64,000 bases of DNA from positions 96,927 to 160,926 of the IMG/VR virus record IMGVR_UViG_3300042397_002774. One strand, 5' to 3'. Each line of letters starts with the position of its first letter. The first letter of the stretch is position 1. The position numbers and the translations under genes are program-made. The DNA comes from a virus. Shown piece after piece: positions 35,375-43,602 of this stretch. The notes under the pieces are model-generated. The model had not been told where the DNA came from. It ran no database searches and saw only the letters and a program-made list of their open reading frames with translations.

Positions 35375-37985
35375 TCTTTTTTTCGTTTATATGTTTACGA
35401 AGTAATTCTTTAAATTCTTTTATATGACCTGGATGATCTGCTAAATATTCATTTACAATATACTGATGTGCTTCTGCCAATCCTCGTTGTTGTAATGCTG
35501 TTAATAAATCTGCAGGTGAAGCTAATGGAAACGCATTATTACCACCTTCATTACCTGTTAATATATAGTTACTATTACCTGGTTGTACATTAATAGATGC
35601 TATCACTTGTTGGTTAGCTAATCTAATAATATATATTTTACTAGCACCAATTTGAATTACTCGTCCTACTCTACCTGATGTACCTAATAAGTTATTACGA
35701 CGAGAAGCACCTCTATCACCATTTGGATCAACACGGGATGCATTATTAACATTTAATCTTCTTAATATAGCTCTTGGTAAACGTAAATATGCTACTTCTA
35801 ATCCAATTGCATTCATTTCTTCACGAACGTTTATATCACCTGCTGCTGGAGCTGCGGCTGCCTGACGAGGAGCATTTGGTACACCTGCTGGTCTACCTCT
35901 TCTACCTGTTGTAGTAGCACCTGCAGCAGCGGCAGCTGGTGCAGCAGTACCTAACATTTGTGCTGCTTTAGAAGCAGGAATATTAGCAACAACTAATTTA
36001 CCTGAATTAGAAGATACTGTGTAGCTTGTTCTTGGATTTGTTGTATTAATAATGTAAGGAATACCTTCATAAATAACAGATCTAAGTACACTACCAGCTT
36101 GCATTGGGGGGTTAGCTCCAATAATAGCTTTTCTAATATCACCACCGGAATAACTGCTTACATTTTTTATAGCATTTATATAGTCATTATCACTAAATGC
36201 TAAATTCTTAGATCTTAAGTAATCAAACCATGCAGAATATACTAATCCATTTGCAATAGGTGAATTTCTAATTTGTTGCCTCCAATCCATTCCTGACCGT
36301 CCATAAACTGCTGTAAATATCAGACTAGTTGTACTTCTTTCTAAATATTGAATAAAAAATGGAGAATCAGGACTTTCAGTTGTAAGTACAACTGCTGGTC
36401 TTCCATCCCACTCAATAATTCTTTTATCTGCAGGTATAGATTTTAATAATGAAACAAATGCATCTTTATCTATAGTATTAGGAATATTATCTCTAACATT
36501 AAGTAATGATAATGCATTCTTTTGGAATCCTTCATTATCTTTTTGTTGTGTAAATACTTCTTGTACCTCTTCATCATCGAATGGTACTTTAGAAACTTTA
36601 TCACCGTCTATTTTATAAGATACAAATGAATTAGAATCAATTAATATTGTTTTGTTATTAATATCTTTAGCAATAATAGCTGAGTTGCTGTCTGTTTTTG
36701 CTTTTTCGATTACGTTATCTAATACACTTTTATCAATTACTTCATTAGAAACTAATGTTATTAAATTTTTAAAAGGAATCTTATCTAAATCTGGGTAGTC
36801 TAATAAGTAACGTGATGTACGTTTATTTAATTTAATATTAGGATAATCATCATCTTCAGTATATAATCCTACTTTAATGTCTTCACCAAAAGTTAATTTA
36901 ATAATACTTTCATTATCTTTGGTAACATATATCCTTTCATTTTTAGGAACATCCCATTTATCAAATTTAACTAAAAATTTCTTAATTTCAAATGAAATAG
37001 AATCTAGAGTTAGATATTTCAACTCTATTTTATCTCTCATATTTGCTATGATTGATCTTGTATCTCCATTTGAGAATTTATCTAAATTTTTAACTAAAGT
37101 TATACTATTTAAAATACCAAAATTAGTAGCAATAGTATTAGCAATTTGTGGATATTTTGGTAAGTATTTTTCTACAAAAGTATCATTACTAATATCTTGG
37201 AATAATTCTCTACCTTTTCTAACAACTAAATATTGTTCTTTAGCTTTAAAAGGAAGTTTAGCCCACTCTCTAACACCAATGGGATTATTTTTATATAATT
37301 GATTTATTTTTTCTTTGTTAGATAAAGGAATATATTTGAATACACTTCTTAAACCAGTAACTGAAGGGAAATTTTGTTCAATAAAGCTCCATGGTTCCCA
37401 TCTATCCCATTCTGTAGCTCTACCACCAACATCATTATTTGATCTGTCTGATGCTTTATAAGTGTCATCTTTACCAACAACCACAACAAAGAAACTCTTA
37501 CGATCGCTATTAGGTAAATTTGTATCTTTTACTAAATAAAATGTTGGGTTTTTTCTATTATCATCATAACGATAGTTACCAAATGAACCTCTGGTAATAC
37601 ACCAAGATTCACCTCTACCGAAATTTAAACAGTTTTCTTCTTTAGAACCATTATATATAATTAAACCATTCTGGTCATAAACCACATCTGGAGTAATGTC
37701 AACTTCTTCTTCAGGTTCTTCAACACCTTTAGTTGAAGTTACTAATTTTATTAATTTAGATAAACTATATTTACGTAAATCTTTTTCAGTAACTTTAGGT
37801 GAATTTTTTAAAGAATCAAAACGTTCAATATATGCTTTTAATTTATCATCAGCAATTTCAATATTTAAATCATCAGCTTCTTCTTTAAATTTAGTCATCA
37901 ATTTATTAATCTCACCTTCTGAGTATTCATTAAGGGAAAATAAATTGTGTGTTACGTGAATTATGAATTTGTCAATTGCTCTCAT
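35361..37985 (-). CDS. Large AT-hook-containing protein (unknown)
   Basis: 874 residues, coupled by TAATG to the DUF5872-like gene. The N-terminal ~90 residues are helical (MRAIDKFIIHVTHNLFSLNE ... KVTEKDLRKYSLSKLIKLV). Residues ~105-200 hold a conserved-looking core (NGLIIYNGSKEENCLNFGRG, ESWCITRGSFGNYRYDDNR, PTFYLVKD). The long middle is alpha/beta. Near residue 700 an Ala-rich linker contains GRRGRPAG, an AT-hook core. The C-terminal ~150 residues are a separate domain. Proteins with the FCISxRGSGNYYDxYRY-type core appear in other marine phages (from memory), without known function. DNA contact is suggested by the AT-hook. Its size makes it a candidate for an injected or DNA-modifying effector. 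Confidence 0.5.
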   Translation of the reverse strand: MRAIDKFIIHVTHNLFSLNEYSEGEINKLMTKFKEEADDLNIEIADDKLKAYIERFDSLKNSPKVTEKDLRKYSLSKLIKLVTSTKGVEEPEEEVDITPDVVYDQNGLIIYNGSKEENCLNFGRGESWCITRGSFGNYRYDDNRKNPTFYLVKDTNLPNSDRKSFFVVVVGKDDTYKASDRSNNDVGGRATEWDRWEPWSFIEQNFPSVTGLRSVFKYIPLSNKEKINQLYKNNPIGVREWAKLPFKAKEQYLVVRKGRELFQDISNDTFVEKYLPKYPQIANTIATNFGILNSITLVKNLDKFSNGDTRSIIANMRDKIELKYLTLDSISFEIKKFLVKFDKWDVPKNERIYVTKDNESIIKLTFGEDIKVGLYTEDDDYPNIKLNKRTSRYLLDYPDLDKIPFKNLITLVSNEVIDKSVLDNVIEKAKTDSNSAIIAKDINNKTILIDSNSFVSYKIDGDKVSKVPFDDEEVQEVFTQQKDNEGFQKNALSLLNVRDNIPNTIDKDAFVSLLKSIPADKRIIEWDGRPAVVLTTESPDSPFFIQYLERSTTSLIFTAVYGRSGMDWRQQIRNSPIANGLVYSAWFDYLRSKNLAFSDNDYINAIKNVSSYSGGDIRKAIIGANPPMQAGSVLRSVIYEGIPYIINTTNPRTSYTVSSNSGKLVVANIPASKAAQMLGTAAPAAAAAGATTTGRRGRPAGVPNAPRQAAAAPAAGDINVREEMNAIGLEVAYLRLPRAILRRLNVNNASRVDPNGDRGASRRNNLLGTSGRVGRVIQIGASKIYIIRLANQQVIASINVQPGNSNYILTGNEGGNNAFPLASPADLLTALQQRGLAEAHQYIVNEYLADHPGHIKEFKELLRKHINEKKNANK

Positions 37986-38404
37986 TATTTATTAAACTTT
38001 ACTTTTGCTTTATCTGTATTAGATACAAATTGCTTACCTTTTTTAGACCCAGCTACTTTTTTACGTGATGTAGCAGCGCGTTCAGCTTTAGTTAAACGAT
38101 TTGCCTTAGCACGAGGTAAACAACGAGTTGTTGCTTTATCTTTTTTCATTGTACCACAAGGACCAGTTATGTTACCTTGTGTATCAATACGAACCCAATC
38201 TTCTTTTTTAAACCAATCACGAAGAGATTCATGTAAATCTAAATCATCTTCTTCCATTAATCCTTTACATACCTTAACAGCACGACCAGAAAGATAAGCT
38301 GATGGTTTTTCACCAGCAGCTCTGCGACGATCATAATAAGCTTTACCTTTTTTGCAAAGCTTTTCTACAATGATCTGGTCTAGTATTTCTTGTAATTTAA
38401 TCAC
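37985..38404 (-). CDS. Leader-bearing DUF5872-like protein
   Basis: 139 residues from a GTG start (GTGA overlap with the upstream stop) that aligns MIKLQEILDQIIVEK with the leader group. The middle has CKKGKAYYDRRRAAGEKPSA. The C-terminal ~70 residues match DUF5872 from memory: LRDWFKKEDWVRID, GPCGTMKKDKATTRCLPRAK, LTKAERAATSRKK. Two conserved Cys and many basic residues suggest a small metal- or nucleic-acid-binding domain. The family has no known function. Confidence 0.65.
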   Translation of the reverse strand: MIKLQEILDQIIVEKLCKKGKAYYDRRRAAGEKPSAYLSGRAVKVCKGLMEEDDLDLHESLRDWFKKEDWVRIDTQGNITGPCGTMKKDKATTRCLPRAKANRLTKAERAATSRKKVAGSKKGKQFVSNTDKAKVKFNK

Positions 38405-38664
38405 AATTTTTGAATTTTGATTACCAACGAGCCATTGCCTTTAATAGTGCGATGCCAGGTATGTTTTGGTATAAATATCGATTTATTTATAAGTGTTGGT
38501 AATTCGTCTTCAAGTTGTATAAACCAATCTGTGGGTTGTGTGGGTTCAATAAGACGGTCTTCATTATCACGATGCCAAAGAAGTTCGATGGGATCTATAT
38601 TTTCATCGAACTCTCTAATAACATATTCTTTTGTTATCTCTAAATCAGTATAAGGATGACTCAT
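38401..38664 (-). CDS. Small cupin-like protein
   Basis: 87 residues. It reads IELLWHRDNEDRLIEPTQPT, then WFIQLEDELP, LINKSIFIPKHTWHRTIKGN and LVIKI. The order of beta strands with His residues (WHRD, KHTWHR) resembles a minimal cupin, often a dioxygenase or sugar-binding fold, but it is short. A coding-region copy of the ATATTTAT motif (38471-38478) lies 67 nt before the next gene. Confidence 0.5.
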   Translation of the reverse strand: MSHPYTDLEITKEYVIREFDENIDPIELLWHRDNEDRLIEPTQPTDWFIQLEDELPTLINKSIFIPKHTWHRTIKGNGSLVIKIQKL

Positions 38665-39074
38665 AACAATATTTCATCTGGTACTTTAAACTGCCATATA
38701 GTAGCTTTACCCTTTTGTAGCATCAATGCTGTAAGTCTAGTATTACCACCAATCAATTCTTTGTATCCATCTGAATATAAAGCAACAATTGGCATTTCTA
38801 CATTGCCTGCTTCAATTTGAGCTAATGCTCTTTTTTGTTTTTCTGGGTTTAAAGTTTTAAAAGTACTTGGTTCATCTGCGTTAGTATTATTTATATCCTT
38901 TGCAGAAGTTAAATTAACAGGTTTACCAGTCTTAGCTAATTCTACCCATTTAGCTTTACCTAATTTTTTAAATTCAGGATAGCGTTTTGCTTCCATCCAT
39001 TCTTTTTCAAAATTAGGATTGCTATATTGAACAGAATCTGTAATTTCTTTTAATATGTCGAATAATTTAATCAT
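38661..39074 (-). CDS. Leader-bearing ParB/sulfiredoxin-like protein
   Basis: 137 residues from the ATG at 39074, which overlaps the upstream stop as TAATG; a TTG two codons earlier is less likely. The leader is MIKLFDILKEI. The C-terminal half has the ParB-type N-terminal domain signature MPIVALYSDGYKELIGGNTR followed by LTALMLQ, where the GGNTR box corresponds to the GxxR nucleotide-binding motif of the ParB/Srx fold. ParB-like domains can bind CTP or ATP, or cut DNA. The exact activity here is unknown. Confidence 0.65.
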   Translation of the reverse strand: MIKLFDILKEITDSVQYSNPNFEKEWMEAKRYPEFKKLGKAKWVELAKTGKPVNLTSAKDINNTNADEPSTFKTLNPEKQKRALAQIEAGNVEMPIVALYSDGYKELIGGNTRLTALMLQKGKATIWQFKVPDEILL

Positions 39075-39682
39075 TACCAAAATCCACCAAATGATGTTTT
39101 AAAGCCTAATAATTTAGCATATCTTGGTAAACGACATGACCAATATGATGCTTTTGTTCTATCTTTTTTCTGAGCGCATTTATGGCGAGCTGCAAATGCT
39201 TTACGGGCTTTTGGATTATTTAATTTAGCTCTTAATCCTGTAGTATCACCAAATGATACTTTTTTAATACCCCCACCCGGTTTACGAACATATACATAAA
39301 ACTTTTTAGAACCACCACGTTTTGGTTTACCAATAGGAGGTGTTTTCTTTTTATCTACTTCGTTTATAATTTCTTCTAAACTGATTGGGTAATCTAAAGG
39401 AACATTGAATCCATTATAATTATCAATTTCACCAATATTAGATTCTAATAATTCAGCATCATCTTCAGTTACAGATAATATACCTTTATTATATAATTCA
39501 CGTGCTTCACGAAATAAAGCAAAATAATTATTAGATAGGGGGCGGTAGATATTGTGAATTAACTGTCTACCTTCAGTTATATGGTATTTCATACCTTCAG
39601 ATAACAATATTGATTCTTTACCTTCAGATATTATTTGAGGACCATTGCAGCCACAATCTTGTTCTTCTTGTAAATTTATCAT
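39074..39682 (-). CDS. Leader-bearing Cys/Trp-domain protein
   Basis: 202 residues. The N-terminus MINLQEEQDCGCNGPQIISE has an LQE site and a Cys-x-Cys pair. A helical middle (FALFREARELYNKGILSVTE) leads to the C-terminal domain KKFYVYVRKPGGGIKKVSFG, KARKAFAARHKCAQKKDRTK, ASYWSCRLPRYAKL. The ARHxCxxxxDxTxxxYWSCRxxR core is recurrent in marine phages from memory (DUF6321-like) and may bind a metal or nucleic acid. Its function is unknown. Confidence 0.6.
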   Translation of the reverse strand: MINLQEEQDCGCNGPQIISEGKESILLSEGMKYHITEGRQLIHNIYRPLSNNYFALFREARELYNKGILSVTEDDAELLESNIGEIDNYNGFNVPLDYPISLEEIINEVDKKKTPPIGKPKRGGSKKFYVYVRKPGGGIKKVSFGDTTGLRAKLNNPKARKAFAARHKCAQKKDRTKASYWSCRLPRYAKLLGFKTSFGGFW

Positions 39683-39957
39683 ATACTTCCAATACGTTTA
39701 TCAGTTAGGTACTTAATTTCGGTACGTAGTGCTGCTACTTCAGCTACTAAATCTAAAATTTGCTTACGCATTTCATCTTTTTCTTGAGATGATTTTTCTA
39801 ACAATGCTTCTAATTTAGATATTCTATCTTTACAATCATGTCTAACGAAATCATCATCTCGTTCTTTCTTTAAAGCACGTTTTTCATAATATCGAAATGC
39901 TGTAGTACCTCCTAAAACTGTAATTGCTGTAATTAATACTGAATAGATATTCTCCAT
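39679..39957 (-). CDS. Small membrane-anchored coiled-coil protein
   Basis: 92 residues. There is a single N-terminal membrane segment (IYSVLITAITVLGGTTAFRY), then a basic stretch (KRALKKERD) and a coiled coil (ISKLEALLEKSSQEKDEMRK) to the end. The topology resembles an inner-membrane spanin subunit or a small lysis-accessory protein. No partner gene with a lipobox lies nested within it, so this remains a guess. Confidence 0.5.
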   Translation of the reverse strand: MENIYSVLITAITVLGGTTAFRYYEKRALKKERDDDFVRHDCKDRISKLEALLEKSSQEKDEMRKQILDLVAEVAALRTEIKYLTDKRIGSI

Positions 39958-39990
39958 TATATGTACTTATATATTTAGTTATTGATAGCA

Positions 39991-39998
39991 ATAAATAT
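39991..39998 (-). promoter_or_regulatory. ATATTTAT motif (putative late promoter)
   Basis: Minus-strand CGTAATATTTATTGCTA abuts the stop of the 193-residue gene, 34 nt before the ATG at 39957. Confidence 0.4.
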
Positions 39999-40579
39999 TA
40001 CGATTGGGTTATTGCTTTTACCTTCTCAATATATTCCTGGAACTCTTTAACTAATTCGCTATTATTCCCACCAGACCATTGTTCCATTTCACCATTCTCA
40101 GTAACAATTTGTTCTGGGTGTACATCATTAATTAAATCTTGTAATATTTGTTCAAGATCACCAATAAATCCTTTAGCGTTACGTTGAACCATGTCTTGAA
40201 CATATGCTTCGTATTGACCATCTAAACGTAATTTAGTTTCTCTTGTAATAACACAATCAAAGCATTCTTTATGTATTGCATACATTTTAGTATCCAATAC
40301 TTTTTTCTTCATTGCTTTACCGCACTTAGGACATGTAAGAGGAATTTGAAGGGCTTTCTTAACTAAATCTAATTTGGATATGGTCATCTTGATACCATTT
40401 TTAATGGTCCAATTTTTCCCATTTTCTTCCCAAATATCGCCTTCTTTACGATCAATATTTTCTTTAGTATAACCTACTTGAGTTGAGATCTTATCTCCGT
40501 ATTTTTTATTTACTATATTTCTTACTCTCTGTACATCTTTTTCTCGAAACTCTTTTTTCAAAACACTTTCATTCATCAT
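39998..40579 (-). CDS. Zinc-ribbon-like protein (unknown)
   Basis: 193 residues, coupled by ATGA to the upstream gene. The N-terminus MMNESVLKKEFREKDVQRVR is helical. A Cys motif LTCPKCGKAMKK ... HKECFDC (CxxC plus HxxCxxC) in the middle looks like a zinc ribbon. The C-terminal half is acidic and helical. A zinc ribbon in a small phage protein suggests nucleic-acid or polymerase contact. The family is unknown to me. Confidence 0.55.
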   Translation of the reverse strand: MMNESVLKKEFREKDVQRVRNIVNKKYGDKISTQVGYTKENIDRKEGDIWEENGKNWTIKNGIKMTISKLDLVKKALQIPLTCPKCGKAMKKKVLDTKMYAIHKECFDCVITRETKLRLDGQYEAYVQDMVQRNAKGFIGDLEQILQDLINDVHPEQIVTENGEMEQWSGGNNSELVKEFQEYIEKVKAITQS

Positions 40580-41964
40580 AAACCTAATTCTTTTAATTGT
40601 TGAATTGTATCAGCAGCTGAAGTATGTAATACACCTACACCACCTGCATCCTTCCATCTTTGAATATTATCTGCTCTATCATCAATCAATATTGATTTAG
40701 GAGACGCATAAAATTGTTTATACTCTGCTGATTTAAGAAGTAATACTGTACCTGGGAGATTTTGTTCTACCCATTTTTGTTTTCCTGTTCTTGAAGATTC
40801 TTGTCTTGAAGGAGCTGAAAGTAATTTAGGAGAATATGGTTTAATGTAATTCCATAGTTCTTGACCATCTTCCATCCACTCCATTTCAGTCCAAAATGAT
40901 TCACCAGCATCAGTTATTGGTTGCCAAAAATCAGCATCACCCTTAACATGATTTCCTCTAATATTTTTGCCTGTTAGTTTTTCATAAGCACCTTCAAAGT
41001 CAACAATAACACCATCCATATCGCAATAGATTCTGTATTGTGGTGATTGTGCTTCGAATATCATAGGATTAATTTGTGCAAATTTTCTCATTATTTGCCC
41101 TGCTTTAGAATTTGCTTCGTTTTCAGTATCAGAACCTGTAGTTCCGTCTAAAGGTTGACCTTTTTGTTTTTGTGATAAGTGTACCAATTCATGAGAAACA
41201 GTTCGGCAAATATCAGCCATATTACGGTTACCCGTATAAATCCAAATCTTGTCGTCTTGTGGACTATATAACCCCATTGACCTCATTTCTCTCGCTTTCT
41301 CCGTATCCCTACTTATCACGATTTTTCCCCCTCCCCCCTCAATACCCAATTCACGTAGGGTAAATCTAATGAACTCCTTTAATAAAGACAAGTTTTCTTG
41401 GCCTTCTTTTAACTCTTCTTTTTCCGTGTCGCCCATTGTATAACCAGCAGCATCCATGAATTGCTTCACATCAATACCATCTGGTAAAAATTTTTTGATT
41501 AGGTCTTCTTTTTTAGATTTAATTGCTATTCTAAAATTAGTAGCACTTATATTATCAAATGTTCCTGCATTAAATAATTCAGCATTTCTATATTTTTCAT
41601 TTGAAAGAATAGAATTAAAACGAGTAAATTCATCTTTACCAAATGCTGCTACAATTTTAGCTTCTGGATTTGATGTAATTATGTCATAGGTTTCTCTAAC
41701 AGGATTTTCATCTACAACTAAAAAATTAACATTTCCTGGCAGTAAGGTTTTATATAATTCCCACACTCTATAACTTTCATCAGCTGTAATTCCTTCACGA
41801 GTTTTAGGAGAGATAAAGACTTGAACTTCATCACACATATCTGATAAGCGTTTAACAACATTAAAATGACCTTTATGTGGTGGTTTAAATGCACCTGGGA
41901 ATACACCAATAACGTATTGTTTTTCCTCTAATAATTGTTTTGCTATGTGTTGTCCTAAATTCAT
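40576..41964 (-). CDS. Nucleotidyltransferase / HExxH / HAD phosphatase fusion
   Basis: 462 residues with three modules. First, after the leader MNLGQHIAKQLLEEK, a cytidylyltransferase-like domain with GVFPGAFKPPHKGHFNVVKR (HxGH at 30-33) and a matching SATNFR near 140. Second, residues ~195-300 with TVSHELVHLSQKQK (HELVH at 258-262) and a downstream acid-rich helix (TENEANSKAGQIMRKF), a metallopeptidase-like domain. Third, a HAD-type phosphatase (YCDMDGVIVDF at 313-323; LIDDRADNIQRW) close to 5'(3')-nucleotidases. It is adjacent to a P-loop kinase gene. The combination suggests transfer and removal of a nucleotide or phosphate, with unknown substrates. Confidence 0.75.
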   Translation of the reverse strand: MNLGQHIAKQLLEEKQYVIGVFPGAFKPPHKGHFNVVKRLSDMCDEVQVFISPKTREGITADESYRVWELYKTLLPGNVNFLVVDENPVRETYDIITSNPEAKIVAAFGKDEFTRFNSILSNEKYRNAELFNAGTFDNISATNFRIAIKSKKEDLIKKFLPDGIDVKQFMDAAGYTMGDTEKEELKEGQENLSLLKEFIRFTLRELGIEGGGGKIVISRDTEKAREMRSMGLYSPQDDKIWIYTGNRNMADICRTVSHELVHLSQKQKGQPLDGTTGSDTENEANSKAGQIMRKFAQINPMIFEAQSPQYRIYCDMDGVIVDFEGAYEKLTGKNIRGNHVKGDADFWQPITDAGESFWTEMEWMEDGQELWNYIKPYSPKLLSAPSRQESSRTGKQKWVEQNLPGTVLLLKSAEYKQFYASPKSILIDDRADNIQRWKDAGGVGVLHTSAADTIQQLKELGL

Positions 41965-42800
41965 TACTGCACAAATGATTTTACTTTAGATATAATTTCT
42001 GATTCAGATAAAACGGATTCTTTAATTTTTTTATCAATATTAATGAATTCGCGTTCTAGCTGCTCTACTTGTTTTTTATAGTTTTCTCTTGATTTTTCTG
42101 ACGCTTTATCCTTTTTAGCCTGCTCATCAGGTGATAAAGGTTCATCTTGAGTTTTACGAAAAGTTGATATAAACTGTTCTGGATTTGTTTGAGTTAATTG
42201 TTCTAACCAATCAAATAATTTACCTTGTTGAACGGCTTGATTAAACCCATTAATTTCTTTTTGATACTCTTGATCAGGAGCTTGATATAATACAAAATTA
42301 TCTCCTAATTTATTTTTATAAGTATCTATATTTCCATAAACATTATTCCATGTTTGGATAACACCAACTTTAGGTACTCTACGTTCACGTTTGAAATTCC
42401 TTAAAAATGATACAATTGGGTGAGCATACACCATAATCATTAATGTATCATAATTAGACGCAGTGTTTAATAAACCTGGTACTTCTTTTCTTTTATATAG
42501 ACCACCGATTAATTTAGCGGCATTAGATGCGGTAGTATCCCAAATAAACGCCTTACCTGATGAAAGTGCATTAGGTACGTCAACATCATCTACTTGAGCA
42601 GAAGCCGCTGTAAGATTGTTGAACATTTCACTTGATTTATCTTCAATGTACTTATCTGGGTTGATTATTTCAAACCCAGGTGTTACACCTTTAATTTTAT
42701 TTATTAAAGTAGACTTCCCAGCTCCGGCGCCTCCCGCCATGATTATCATTTTATTTTGAGGCATTGCTGCTTCCATTAATAAGTCAATTAATCTGATCAT
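41964..42800 (-). CDS. Leader-bearing P-loop kinase (zeta-toxin/PNK-like)
   Basis: 278 residues. The leader MIRLIDLLMEAAM is followed at once by the Walker A motif IIMAGGAGAGKSTLINKI (residues 19-36), an Asp-containing DKY after ~20 residues, FIWDTTASN, and a basic lid (FLRNFKRERRVPKVG). This resembles zeta-toxin or polynucleotide-kinase-type phosphotransferases. The C-terminal third is a charged coiled coil. It overlaps the nucleotidyltransferase/HAD gene by TAATG, implying joint function. The phosphate acceptor is unknown. Confidence 0.7.
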   Translation of the reverse strand: MIRLIDLLMEAAMPQNKMIIMAGGAGAGKSTLINKIKGVTPGFEIINPDKYIEDKSSEMFNNLTAASAQVDDVDVPNALSSGKAFIWDTTASNAAKLIGGLYKRKEVPGLLNTASNYDTLMIMVYAHPIVSFLRNFKRERRVPKVGVIQTWNNVYGNIDTYKNKLGDNFVLYQAPDQEYQKEINGFNQAVQQGKLFDWLEQLTQTNPEQFISTFRKTQDEPLSPDEQAKKDKASEKSRENYKKQVEQLEREFINIDKKIKESVLSESEIISKVKSFVQ

Positions 42801-42810
42801 ATATTAAATG

Positions 42811-42841
42811 TAAATAGGTGACCTGGATAAACCAAGCCACC
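42811..42841 (-). terminator. Hairpin terminator after the phosphoesterase gene
   Basis: On the minus strand GGTGGCTTGG-TTTAT-CCAGGTCACC pairs through 10 bp with two G·U wobbles that exist only in minus-strand RNA. The following tract (TATTTACATTT) is only moderately T-rich. Confidence 0.65.
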
Positions 42842-42842
42842 T

Positions 42843-42850
42843 ATAAATAT
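42843..42850 (-). promoter_or_regulatory. ATATTTAT motif abutting a terminator
   Basis: Minus-strand TTAATATTTATAGG runs directly into the hairpin at 42841, as also seen at 17455-17462. It is 43 nt from the kinase ATG. Confidence 0.35.
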
Positions 42851-42861
42851 TAATTTGTTAA

Positions 42862-43602
42862 TTACTTATGTAAAGTTACAGTACCATTATTATCAATCAA
42901 TATAGCACTCATATTTTCAACCCAATCACCACTATTCAAATAACGTTTACCATTAATTATTCTATCCTCAGGTTGATGGATATGTCCACAAATAACACCA
43001 TTACATCCTTTTTTATGAGCCATGGATAGTGCTGTGGTTTCAAAATCATTAATATAATTAGTAGCAGCTTTAACACCACCCTTAATCTTTTGTGATATAG
43101 ATTGATAAGGTAATTTTCTCCATTTACGGTAATTGTTATATACTCTATTTAACCATAATGCAAAATCATATCCAACAGCACCTATTTTAGCTAACCATTT
43201 GTATTTTGTTATAAAAACATCCACAACATCTCCGTGAAAAATATAATAATTTTCATTCCTATATACATCATTTTCAACCCAAACTTTTGTATTGAATACA
43301 TAATCTTCTCTAATTTCAATGCCGCCGAAGTGCATTCCAATAAATTCTTGTATAAATTCGTCATGATTTCCTCTAATCCAGATTATCTGGGTTTTATTAG
43401 ATAATTTTAATAGTTTTGAAATAACTTTAGTATGGTGTTTTTTCCATTTAGAACCTCTGTTTATTGCCCACCCATCTACTATATCACCATTAAGGATTAA
43501 TAAAGGTGTTGGGTGTTTATCTAAAAATTCGATAAATTCCTCTGCTTTAGAATCTTTAGTTCCTAGATGTAAATCCGATACTATAATTGCTTGATATTTC
43601 AT
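42862..43602 (-). CDS. LpxH-like metallophosphoesterase
   Basis: 246 residues. Calcineurin-type motifs are complete and in order: SDLHLG (9-14), GDIVDG (39-44), RGNHDEF (77-83), FHGDVVD, and CGHIHQPE. The family includes UDP-2,3-diacylglucosamine diphosphatase (LpxH), which acts in lipid A synthesis at the inner membrane; a Trp/Tyr/Arg-rich region (LNRVYNNYRKWRKLPY) could bind membrane. It is coupled by ATGA to the glycosyltransferase gene. A role in altering host envelope lipids or sugars is inferred; another phosphodiester substrate cannot be excluded. Confidence 0.8.
   Translation of the reverse strand: MKYQAIIVSDLHLGTKDSKAEEFIEFLDKHPTPLLILNGDIVDGWAINRGSKWKKHHTKVISKLLKLSNKTQIIWIRGNHDEFIQEFIGMHFGGIEIREDYVFNTKVWVENDVYRNENYYIFHGDVVDVFITKYKWLAKIGAVGYDFALWLNRVYNNYRKWRKLPYQSISQKIKGGVKAATNYINDFETTALSMAHKKGCNGVICGHIHQPEDRIINGKRYLNSGDWVENMSAILIDNNGTVTLHK

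Noticed and set aside
35361-37985. ADP-ribosyltransferase assignment for the 874-residue protein
   Set aside because: I could not place the R-S-ExE motif with confidence; it is left as unknown.
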